Assembly (NCBI RefSeq): GCF_019207025.1
Contig: NZ_JAEEGC010000052.1
Span: 1 to 64,000 of the forward strand
Direction: 5' to 3'
Length of the DNA: 64,000 bases
DNA from: Clostridium thailandense
Lineage (GTDB): Bacteria > Bacillota > Clostridia > Clostridiales > Clostridiaceae
Shown piece after piece: positions 8,742-16,772 of the stretch (the first letter of the stretch is position 1; every line of letters starts with the position of its first letter). The notes beneath the pieces were generated by a model that searched no databases, was not told where the DNA came from, and saw nothing but the letters and a program-made list of their open reading frames with translations. The position numbers and the translations under genes are program-made.

Positions 8742-9062
8742 TTATTCAGTTACTACAGCTGTTCCTGATACTGTTACCATAAGCATTCCTCCGCCTTGTC
8801 CTAGAACCTCATAATCCACATCAACCCCTACTACTGCATCAGCTCCCATTGCCTCGGCTCTTTTTCTCATTTCCTCCATGGCATTATTTCTGGCATTAAT
8901 AAGTTCCTCTTCATATGTTTGTGATCGTCCGCCTACAAAGTCTCTTATTCCAGCCATAAAATCCTTAATAAAGTTTACACCTGAAATAACTTCTCCAAAT
9001 ACTACTCCTTTATATTCTACTATCTTCTTTCCTTCTATTTGTGGTGTTGTTGTTATTATCAT
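8742..9062 (-). CDS. YbjQ/UPF0145 family heavy-metal-binding-domain protein
   Basis: A 106-residue soluble protein that opens [20 protein letters not shown] and contains [18 protein letters not shown] and [17 protein letters not shown], the conserved core of the YbjQ (UPF0145) family. AGGAGG lies seven bases before the ATG at 9062; an upstream in-frame start would add 17 hydrophobic residues but has no ribosome site. The family forms pentameric rings of unknown function. It stands alone. Confidence 0.9.
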   Translation of the reverse strand: MIITTTPQIEGKKIVEYKGVVFGEVISGVNFIKDFMAGIRDFVGGRSQTYEEELINARNNAMEEMRKRAEAMGADAVVGVDVDYEVLGQGGGMLMVTVSGTAVVTE

Positions 9063-9272
9063 AATATACCTCCTAAAATATAGTAATAAAGTACCATAAA
9101 AAAATAATATCACATTATAAACTCTATTGTCAAGTTTGTTTTATCGTATTTAAAAATATAATTTAATATTTAATACAGTATATTAAACTATGTAATTACA
9201 TTCTGCTGTGAAAACAATAAAAATTTCTACAAATTGAAAAGCGCAATAGCAAATATATAGCAGTAAAGAACA

Positions 9273-9313
9273 GAAACTTAATTTACATGTCTCAGACATG
9301 TAAATTAAGTTTC
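9273..9313. repeat. 41-bp perfect palindrome
   Basis: Two 20-bp arms (9273-9292 and 9294-9313) are exact inverse complements around one central base. No T-run follows on either strand. The tip AGAAACTTAATTTACATG resembles the dispersed repeat tips, so it may be a tip-to-tip remnant of that family. It lies in the 361-bp gap between the YbjQ-like and DUF445 genes, which otherwise shows nothing. Confidence 0.75.
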
Positions 9314-9424
9314 AGTCGTTCATTCTTATATAAATGCTATTACACTTTAAAAATTTTCTTACAAAGTAAATCATTTTTTTAACAACTTAATTATAATAAA
9401 TCTTTGCAGCAGTTCATCATCTTT

Positions 9425-12400
9425 CTATTTATCTATATTATCTCTTATTTCATGGCCAACATATAATATAACAGTAATAACACCAATAATCCAGTGAATT
9501 CCAAATACAGCTCCACCTAATCCATACAGTTTTAACTTACTAAAGTATTTTTTAGCAAAGGAATTAAACAATTCTTCAATTTCTTTTGGATCCATAGAAT
9601 TAATTTGAGCTTCTGTAATTTTTCTAAAATCAATAATACTAATTACGTTTGAAAAATTTCTTGATGCTGAATCTAAAATTGAGGTAATAACTAAATTCGA
9701 AACAGCTTCTTTGGTAGAACTATCTATAAAACTTAAGTTACTATCTGCTATGTCATTTATCATACCACATATTATATTTCTAAAATTTTCATTTATCTCT
9801 TCGTCTTCCAATACTTTTCCTAATATAGATTTTATAGCTTCCTCAAACTCATATAAATCTAGCAAATCTCTTAATTCTTTTTGTTTCAACTCATCTTCTA
9901 AACACTGTACTAATCTAGTGGTACCATTCTTAATAGATTTACTATTATAAATTAGTTTGTTTAATTTATCTGATAAACCATTAATATCTTCTTCATTTAT
10001 TCCTTCTGTAAACATACTAATTTTATTAGATAAAATTTTCTCTTCAAAAACTTTAAAAATAAACTTTGTATAATCTTTTACTAGAACTTCTTCATTTTTA
10101 ACAGTACTTATCTTAAGTTTTTCTAATGTAAAATTCATCTCATCTTCTAATATAGATAATAAACCTTCAAATTGATCTATGGATAAAATGCTAAGATATT
10201 CTCTTAATTTAATATCTGTTAACCAATCAAATAAACTATTACTTACTTTTGTTACTCTGCTATTTAACTTTTCTAAATTTTCCTTATCATTAATAAATTG
10301 ATCAATAATATTCCAAATTTCTTCATATTGAAAAGTTAGATTTAAATTTTCAACAGTACTATCAAAAATCTTATTATTTATAAATTCTTCTACTACCTGT
10401 TTAAATTCCCCTCTTTTCTTCTCAATAAAAGCAGGAAATTTATCATTTATTAGTTTATCAACAATAGATGCTACTACATCATCTCCACCAAGCATATTAT
10501 ATCCCATTAATTCAAAGAAATTCAAACTTTCCTTCGTAGTACTAATAGCAACTTCCGAAATGGCTTGTTGATTATTTGTCATCTCTCTTAAAATTGCTTT
10601 AACTACTCTGTTTAATATATTGTCAAAATTGTTTTCTATTATTTTTGTAAAAAATCCACCAAACACTTCTCCTAATTTTTTATTATCAGAAGTTTCTTTA
10701 ACAATTTTATTTTCTATGAATTTCAAGATATTAGATCTAGTTTTCTCGGAAGTAATTTTACCTTCCATAATATTACTCATAACTTTTTGCCATTTTAAAG
10801 CGTCTTCATAATTAACTATTTCTCTAACTGAATTATCCATCACAGCTTCGTACTTGTTGGAAAACCTCAATAAGAATTCAGTCCTTCTATCTTTTTCTCC
10901 AATAAATGTTATTACATTTCTTATTTCTTTTTGAACTCTATCATTCATGCTATCTTTTAATAATATCTTAAAGTTATCTGGCATTACTCTAGAAAATTCA
11001 TTATTACATTTTAAACCACTATTCAATACATCATATATTGACCTATTTGAGCTTTTAATTTTTAATAATATCTCTTCTTCACTTCTCTTCTTAATTTTTG
11101 AAAAATTAATATCCTTAAGATTAAGATGTTCTGCTTTCTCATACAAAGATTTAGACATAATATCTTTATTCCTATATGCTAATTTTTCAAGATAACTAAA
11201 GCTTTTATTCTCAATCATTCCTAAGTGCTTCTTTAGAAAATCTGATATTATTTTATAATCATCTTTTGCAATTGTGTTTTTCATTGAATTGCAAATACTA
11301 TCTACGCTCTTGCTGAACAATGCTTCCAAACTATTTTTCTTTAAAAGCTCCTCATCTACAAAAGCACTCATAGATTTTGCGAACTTAGGCTTTCTACTTA
11401 CTATGACCCCTGGAGTAAATGGAATTTTAATTCCAAACACCCTCTTCTCATAATAAGGTTTAAAAAGCATCTCTAAGGCTTGAACGTTTGTAAGCCAACC
11501 AACAAAGGCGTATACTAATACACTTATAAATGCAGCTGTTAAATAATTGTATTGTGTAACAGAGTTATCAAAGAAATACATACCTATTCCAGCTATAGCA
11601 CCAAGAAATGCCCCTAATACGGTAATTGGTTTCATTTCTTTGCCCATAAAACCTTCGACCATAGTCTGGAGTTCTTCATCCTTTAAAGTTCGTAAGTTAC
11701 TTGAAACAGCTTTTTTTATATTTCCCTGCAATATGCCATGTAAATTTTTCTTTATCGTTGAAAGTATGAAATTTGTTATCCCATCTCCAACCTTGTCCAC
11801 TCCATTTATTATATCACAAAGTTTCTTTACCTCTAACTCTTCACTACTTTTCAAAAGGCTTGATGCTTTATTTGATATTTGTTCTATGTATTTGTCTAAC
11901 AAAACATCTCTTATTTCACTATTTAAACCATTATATAAATTAAATGAATCTAATGATTTTTTTATCTCAGCAGAAACTACATCCTTAAAATTGATTTTAT
12001 TATCTTGTAGTTTTTCTACTATAAATTTTTTTATTGTATCACAATTTGAAGACAAATCTTTTTCACTTATAATATCATTTAAATCTAAATTACTAATATT
12101 TTTTATGTTTCTTGTGACTATTTCTATAAATATTTCTGTGACTTTTTCCGTGTATATATAGCTATGTTTTAATGAATATATTATTGGTTCTTTAATATAA
12201 TTTTTAAATACACTCACTAAGTCTATATTAAAAATATCTTCAATCTTTCTATCCAAAAAACTACAAAAATAATCCTCTGGTATATAGCTTATATAACTAG
12301 AAATACTATAATTTATAGCACTTTTAAGACTCTCCACTGTAAATATTTCGTTTTTTTCTAATTTATAAATTATATCAGATATTTTTTCTTCTTTTAAATA

Positions 12401-13618
12401 GTTAACTATTGAGAGTGTTATATCTTTACTAATGTAATCTATATCAGTATTTTGTTCCAAATATTCAGTAATCTTAGCTACTATATCAAATTTTTTAGAT
12501 ACATCATTTAAAAATTTATCTTTGACCAAATCTAAGATGTTTTTTTTCATTCCATCGTCTATAGAACTTATAGTATCGTCTATCGCTCCTTCTATTAGCA
12601 GATCTATATCTTCCTTATTCTTTTCTATCCATAGTATCATTTCTTTTACTGCATATTGTAATTTGTCCTTTAAAAAGCTCTCAGCATTACTTTTTAAATT
12701 ATCAGAAAAAATCTCAAAGATAGGCTTATCAATATTTTTTAACAAATTATATAGTTCTCCGCTAAAGTCATCTATTAACTTCTTTCCATCATCAGTTTCA
12801 GTAAATTCCTTAATTTTCAATATCAAATTACTTGATAATCTTAGGCTAGCATTATCACCTATAAAATCTACAATTTTCTTCTGTGAAATTCTTTCTTCCA
12901 ATAGAGTTAAAATTTTGTTTATTTCCAAGGCTTCAATAGTATTTTCAAAAACACTATTTATATCCTCATCATAATTATTTTTTAGTTTCACGTGAAAATC
13001 TTTCATGCTAGCTTTAACATTATCACATATAACATCTAAAAGCTTATTTTCAAAAAACTCTCCAAAATTTATTTTTCCGTTTTCTTCGTAAAAATCTTTT
13101 ATAGTCTTTTCTACAAAATCACTACTATTAAATAAATACAAAACACTGTCAAATATTTGCTCACTTATACTCTGTACTTGTTTCTCATTAAATATGTCCT
13201 TCAAATAAATACCTTTACAAATATTATCGAAAACTATTGGAAACTGTTCTTCCACACACTGCTTCATATAAACTTCTGTTTTATCTATTGTAGAATCAAA
13301 TCCGTCAAAATTTCCCAGTTTCAAATCAGAAGCATTTTTATAAATAACCGTATTCAGTAAATCATAAGTTAAATTTCCGATACTATTCTTAAAGGATTCC
13401 TTTGACAACTCGTCACTTAAAGTTTGGGGATTTATTATCTCTCTTTCTATCAAAGAACTTATGTTATTAATAAATTCCTCCCTAGTTTTTACTATTACTC
13501 CCCCAAGCTTTAACTTTCCTATTCCATACTCTCTAAATATCATTTTAATCGCTATGGCATTTGTTATATACCCGGTTATTGAACCAGTTAAAATTTCTTT
13601 TATTAAATTAAATTGCAT
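9425..13618 (-). CDS. Giant tandem DUF445 membrane protein (1397 residues)
   Basis: The N-terminus (LTGSITGYITNAIAIKMIF) and a second block near residue 670 (VLGAFLGAIAGIGMYFF, then VGWLTNVQALEMLF, IPFTPGVIVSRK) both match the membrane entry and PxTPGxI-type segments of DUF445/YheB proteins. The protein therefore holds two DUF445 units in tandem. Each is followed by several hundred residues of charged helix rich in Glu, Lys, Asn and Ile, and the C-terminus returns to the membrane (GAVFGIHWIIGVITVILYVG). Typical DUF445 proteins have about 400 residues. The function of the family is unknown. The frame is uninterrupted over 4.2 kb, so it is under selection. Monocistronic. Confidence 0.85.
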   Translation of the reverse strand: MQFNLIKEILTGSITGYITNAIAIKMIFREYGIGKLKLGGVIVKTREEFINNISSLIEREIINPQTLSDELSKESFKNSIGNLTYDLLNTVIYKNASDLKLGNFDGFDSTIDKTEVYMKQCVEEQFPIVFDNICKGIYLKDIFNEKQVQSISEQIFDSVLYLFNSSDFVEKTIKDFYEENGKINFGEFFENKLLDVICDNVKASMKDFHVKLKNNYDEDINSVFENTIEALEINKILTLLEERISQKKIVDFIGDNASLRLSSNLILKIKEFTETDDGKKLIDDFSGELYNLLKNIDKPIFEIFSDNLKSNAESFLKDKLQYAVKEMILWIEKNKEDIDLLIEGAIDDTISSIDDGMKKNILDLVKDKFLNDVSKKFDIVAKITEYLEQNTDIDYISKDITLSIVNYLKEEKISDIIYKLEKNEIFTVESLKSAINYSISSYISYIPEDYFCSFLDRKIEDIFNIDLVSVFKNYIKEPIIYSLKHSYIYTEKVTEIFIEIVTRNIKNISNLDLNDIISEKDLSSNCDTIKKFIVEKLQDNKINFKDVVSAEIKKSLDSFNLYNGLNSEIRDVLLDKYIEQISNKASSLLKSSEELEVKKLCDIINGVDKVGDGITNFILSTIKKNLHGILQGNIKKAVSSNLRTLKDEELQTMVEGFMGKEMKPITVLGAFLGAIAGIGMYFFDNSVTQYNYLTAAFISVLVYAFVGWLTNVQALEMLFKPYYEKRVFGIKIPFTPGVIVSRKPKFAKSMSAFVDEELLKKNSLEALFSKSVDSICNSMKNTIAKDDYKIISDFLKKHLGMIENKSFSYLEKLAYRNKDIMSKSLYEKAEHLNLKDINFSKIKKRSEEEILLKIKSSNRSIYDVLNSGLKCNNEFSRVMPDNFKILLKDSMNDRVQKEIRNVITFIGEKDRRTEFLLRFSNKYEAVMDNSVREIVNYEDALKWQKVMSNIMEGKITSEKTRSNILKFIENKIVKETSDNKKLGEVFGGFFTKIIENNFDNILNRVVKAILREMTNNQQAISEVAISTTKESLNFFELMGYNMLGGDDVVASIVDKLINDKFPAFIEKKRGEFKQVVEEFINNKIFDSTVENLNLTFQYEEIWNIIDQFINDKENLEKLNSRVTKVSNSLFDWLTDIKLREYLSILSIDQFEGLLSILEDEMNFTLEKLKISTVKNEEVLVKDYTKFIFKVFEEKILSNKISMFTEGINEEDINGLSDKLNKLIYNSKSIKNGTTRLVQCLEDELKQKELRDLLDLYEFEEAIKSILGKVLEDEEINENFRNIICGMINDIADSNLSFIDSSTKEAVSNLVITSILDSASRNFSNVISIIDFRKITEAQINSMDPKEIEELFNSFAKKYFSKLKLYGLGGAVFGIHWIIGVITVILYVGHEIRDNIDK

Positions 13619-13834
13619 AAAATCCTCCTTAAATATAACAAAGTATTTTTTTATGCTCCAATTTAGAAAAAGCCTAACTTTATAATAAGTTTTTCTTATC
13701 CACCGTTTATAATATTATATTTTCCCTTATGTTGTCAACGAATTAAGTTCCATATCAGAGATTTCAGCCCTATAATTCATAAACTTATGTAATAATTTTA
13801 CAATTGTATTTATAAACTTTTATTATACACTGTT

Positions 13835-13858
13835 GTATAAGTTAAGTGCCGGTCGTGG
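13835..13858. repeat. Right tip of the dispersed repeat in the 13619-13991 gap
   Basis: GTATAAGTTAAGTGCCGGTC matches the right tip of the full copies, with no arm attached. The rest of this 373-bp gap holds a possible promoter for the P60 gene (TATAAT near 13950) and nothing else recognisable. Confidence 0.6.
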
Positions 13859-13991
13859 ATGTCCATATACTGTATAAGTCACTTTTTTAGCTTATTAACC
13901 CTTTATTCACAACTTGTTCATCATCTTCTTTAATCTTAGTGATATAATATACAATGTTTAAACTAATGTATGTGTTTTAGGAGTGATATAA

Positions 13992-15023
13992 TTGAATACA
14001 TTATTTAAAAAGCTTTCTTTTGCTTTAATTACATCAGCTCTGATTACCAATACCGTTTATGCTGAACCATCACTGGACAATCCCAGTAATGTAAACCAAA
14101 GTAATATTGAGAGCATACAGATAAACATTGAAAAATTAGATAGTAGTATTGAAACTGTTATGAAAAAAATTGATGATAATAATAAGCAAATATTGGATAC
14201 AGAAAATGGTATCAATGATACAGAGAAAGAGTTAAAGAACGTTGAAAATAACCTTGATAAAGAGAAAGGTTTATTTGGTAATAGAGTCCGATCCATGTAC
14301 ATAAATGGCCTTGAGGGCTATTTAAATGTACTATTTGAATCTAAAAATATGGATGAATTGCTTTCAAACTCAGATAAGGTTAGAAGAGTAATAACCTTAG
14401 ATAATAATATTATTGACAAATACAAATCCAAAAAAGATGAGATAAGTGATAAAAAAGATTATTTAGTTAATAAAAGCAAAACTCTAGCTTCATTAAGAGA
14501 AGATAATGAAAAAGAATTGGCTTTGCTAAATAAAAATAAAGAGGATCAAAAGCTACTCTTACTTCAGGCAGCAGGCTACGGATCATCTGATGATCCAGCC
14601 GCAATAGCTGATGCACTTAAATATATAGCAAACATCAAAACAAATTATTCTACTGGAAATACTTCTTTAACTGCTGATAATCTTATAGCTTATGCCTCTA
14701 CTTTTTTAGGAACTCCTTACGTATGGGGAGGTACCTCTCCAGCACCTGGTTTTGATTGTTCTGGTTTCACTCAATATGTATATAATCACTTTGGTGTACA
14801 TATTGGACGAACTACATATGATCAGATAACTGATGGCACTGAAGTTCCAATAGGCAATTTAAAACCTGGTGATTTAATTTTCTTCGGTACAAAAATAGAT
14901 CCTCATCATGTAGGTATCTATATAGGCTTTGGTGCTTATATGCATGCTCCACATACGGGAGATTTTATTAAAATTTCCCCATTGAATAGAAGTGATTATT
15001 TAACCGCAAGAAGAGTTATGTAA
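13992..15023 (+). CDS. Secreted NlpC/P60 peptidoglycan endopeptidase
   Basis: A 343-residue exported cell-wall hydrolase. It has a signal peptide (residues 1-25, ending VYAEPS), a long coiled-coil region (about 35-195) of the CwlO/PcsB type, and a C-terminal NlpC/P60 domain with YVWGGTSPAPGFDCSGF (catalytic Cys near 255) and DPHHVGIYIG (catalytic His near 312). It cleaves the stem peptide (gamma-D-Glu to diamino acid). TTG start: AGGAG lies eight bases before it. CwlO-type enzymes are usually activated by FtsEX, which is not encoded here. Followed by a large stem-loop terminator. Confidence 0.92.
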   Translation: MNTLFKKLSFALITSALITNTVYAEPSLDNPSNVNQSNIESIQINIEKLDSSIETVMKKIDDNNKQILDTENGINDTEKELKNVENNLDKEKGLFGNRVRSMYINGLEGYLNVLFESKNMDELLSNSDKVRRVITLDNNIIDKYKSKKDEISDKKDYLVNKSKTLASLREDNEKELALLNKNKEDQKLLLLQAAGYGSSDDPAAIADALKYIANIKTNYSTGNTSLTADNLIAYASTFLGTPYVWGGTSPAPGFDCSGFTQYVYNHFGVHIGRTTYDQITDGTEVPIGNLKPGDLIFFGTKIDPHHVGIYIGFGAYMHAPHTGDFIKISPLNRSDYLTARRVM

Positions 15024-15028
15024 GATAA

Positions 15029-15180
15029 ATGGGGGCTATCTCACTATTAGAAAAGCACGACTTAAAGTTAACTTATACAAAGGTAGATGTTTCTAGGCTT
15101 CGAAACTAATAAACATCTACCTTTGTAAGTCAACTTTCTGTAACATTTTCATAGTGTGATATCCCCATTTTTTATTAGCT
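15029..15180 (+). terminator. Large nested stem-loop ending the P60 transcript
   Basis: The outer arms (AATGGGGGCTATCTCACTAT near 15029 and its approximate inverse ending TATCCCCATTTTTTATT near 15175) look like an intrinsic terminator. Its loop contains a second, nearly perfect 27-bp inverted repeat (AGTTAACTTATACAAAGGTA and its inverse near 15107-15133) whose sequence resembles the dispersed repeat tips. Confidence 0.65.
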
Positions 15181-15325
15181 TAATTTTTGCTTTCTCATGT
15201 TTGAAAAATAAATTCAATCATCATATGCAACAATTTCATTGACTGCTTCATCCCTTATTTTAGTTATATTAGAACTATCTATATTCATTTTATGCAGTTC
15301 ATTATTATCTTAATGATTTGCATAA

Positions 15326-15778
15326 TCAATTAATCCTTATATTTACTTTATTTTTTATCATGTACATTCTACTATCTGCTTTATTAATGAGACTATCCTC
15401 GTTATCACCATCTTCTGGAAACATACTTATGCCAATACTTGCATACAAAGAAACACATGTATCCTCTCTCATTATCGGCCTACCCAAAGCTTTATGAATA
15501 TTTTTTTCTAACTCAAGTGCATTTTCATAACTACTAATATCGCTAATAATTAAGGTAAATTCGTCTCCTCCTATCCTTGCAACTACATCACATTCTCTCA
15601 CACACTCTTTAATTCTTTTACCCACTTCACAAAGCAAAAAATCACCAAAGTCATGACCAAAATTATCATTAACCTTTTTAAATTCATTTAAATCTATAAA
15701 AAATACTGAAAAAAACTTATTCTTCTCTTTTGAATCCTTTAGCTCTATATTTGACTTTTCATAAAAATACTTTCTATA
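15326..15778 (-). pseudogene. Diguanylate cyclase GGDEF domain remnant
   Basis: The frame from 15778 encodes most of a GGDEF domain: KYFYEKSNIELKDS, VFFIDLNEFKKVNDNFGHDF, ARIGGDEFTLII and SIGISMFPEDGDN. The signature GGDEF is intact. However, a TAA at 15779-15781 cuts off everything upstream, and the usual D-x-LTGLPNR entry is missing. Upstream of the stop the same frame continues for about 32 residues (VYGNSNHIICHSKDNN...) that do not look like a GGDEF protein and may come from an alpha/beta hydrolase C-terminus. No start or ribosome site is convincing. Confidence 0.75.
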
Positions 15779-15895
15779 TTATAATTTTTTCACAAATACA
15801 AGTATGTCATTAAAAACTTCGTTGTTATCCTTACTGTGACATATAATATGATTTGAATTTCCATAGACTTTCTCTTATTGAATTCTAGAATTTAT

Positions 15896-15940
15896 GCAAA
15901 AAAATAAGCAGAAGAACTCATCACTCAGAATTCTTCTGCT
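15896..15940 (-). terminator. Terminator of the hydroxyproline operon
   Basis: AGCAGAAGAA pairs with TTCTTCTGCT (15907-15940), followed on the minus strand by TTATTTTTTT. It lies 14 nt after the proC stop. Confidence 0.85.
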
Positions 15941-15953
15941 AACAAATAAAATT

Positions 15954-16760
15954 TTATTTAGACATTTCAATAGATTTTCTAGTACAACTTCTCATAGCCG
16001 AAATAACTGTACTTCTTAGACCCTTTTCTTCAAGAGTTGCCACTGCTTCTATAGTCGTTCCTCCTGGAGAACACACCATATCCTTAAGTTCTCCTGGGTG
16101 CATTCCTGTTGCTAATACCATCTTTGCAGCACCAAGTACTGCCTGTGCTGCAAATTTATAAGCCTGACTCCTTGGCATGCCATCTAATACCGCAGCATCT
16201 GCCATAGCCTCAATAAACATGTATACATAAGCTGGTGATGAACCACTAACAGAGGTCACAGCATCCATTAGTTTTTCATTTACTATTTCAGCCTTTCCAA
16301 AGCTTTCAAATATCTCCATAATCTCTTCTTTTTCTTCTTCTGCTACCATCTCATTTGGACATACTGCAGACATTCCTTCTCCAACAAGCGCTGGTGTATT
16401 AGGCATTACTCTTACTACTTTAAGTTTTTTTCCAAAGGATGTTTCAGTACTTGCAATTGATTTTCCTGCAGCAATCGTTACAACTACCACATTTTCTTTT
16501 ATAGAATTTTTTATACCGTCAATAACAGCCTCATATAAATTAGGTTTTACTGATAAAATCAATATATCCGCATTTTTAGCAACCTCATTATTGTCAGTAG
16601 TCACCTTTATTCCGTAATCTTCAGCAACATGCTTTAAACCTGTTTCATTTAAATCTGATGCCATTATATTGCTTTCTGGAACAAGCTCTGCTTTGGTTAT
16701 TCCTCCTATCATAGCCTGTGCCATATTACCACAACCTATAAATCCTATAACTTTTTCCAT
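15954..16760 (-). CDS. proC: Pyrroline-5-carboxylate reductase
   Basis: A 268-residue NAD(P)H-dependent enzyme that reduces pyrroline-5-carboxylate to L-proline. The Rossmann motif GFIGCGNMAQAMIGG is at the N-terminus and MPNTPALVGEGMSAV near 128. The C-terminal dimer domain contains SGSSPAYVYMFIEAMADAAV and VCSPGGTTIEAVATLE. It lies 12 nt after hypD; HypD makes pyrroline-5-carboxylate from hydroxyproline, so this copy completes hydroxyproline-to-proline conversion and is probably dedicated to that route rather than to biosynthesis. Confidence 0.95.
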   Translation of the reverse strand: MEKVIGFIGCGNMAQAMIGGITKAELVPESNIMASDLNETGLKHVAEDYGIKVTTDNNEVAKNADILILSVKPNLYEAVIDGIKNSIKENVVVVTIAAGKSIASTETSFGKKLKVVRVMPNTPALVGEGMSAVCPNEMVAEEEKEEIMEIFESFGKAEIVNEKLMDAVTSVSGSSPAYVYMFIEAMADAAVLDGMPRSQAYKFAAQAVLGAAKMVLATGMHPGELKDMVCSPGGTTIEAVATLEEKGLRSTVISAMRSCTRKSIEMSK

Positions 16761-16772
16761 AAATATACCTCC

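Noticed and set aside
11547..12161. A 204-codon plus-strand frame inside the DUF445 gene
   Set aside because: Antisense shadow of a long Asn/Lys/Ile-rich gene; no ribosome site or family features.
13619..13991. Possible c-di-GMP riboswitch before the cell-wall hydrolase
   Set aside because: I looked for the GGGCAAA and GGGACGCAAAG blocks because of the nearby GGDEF genes but found neither here nor upstream of the Sia genes.
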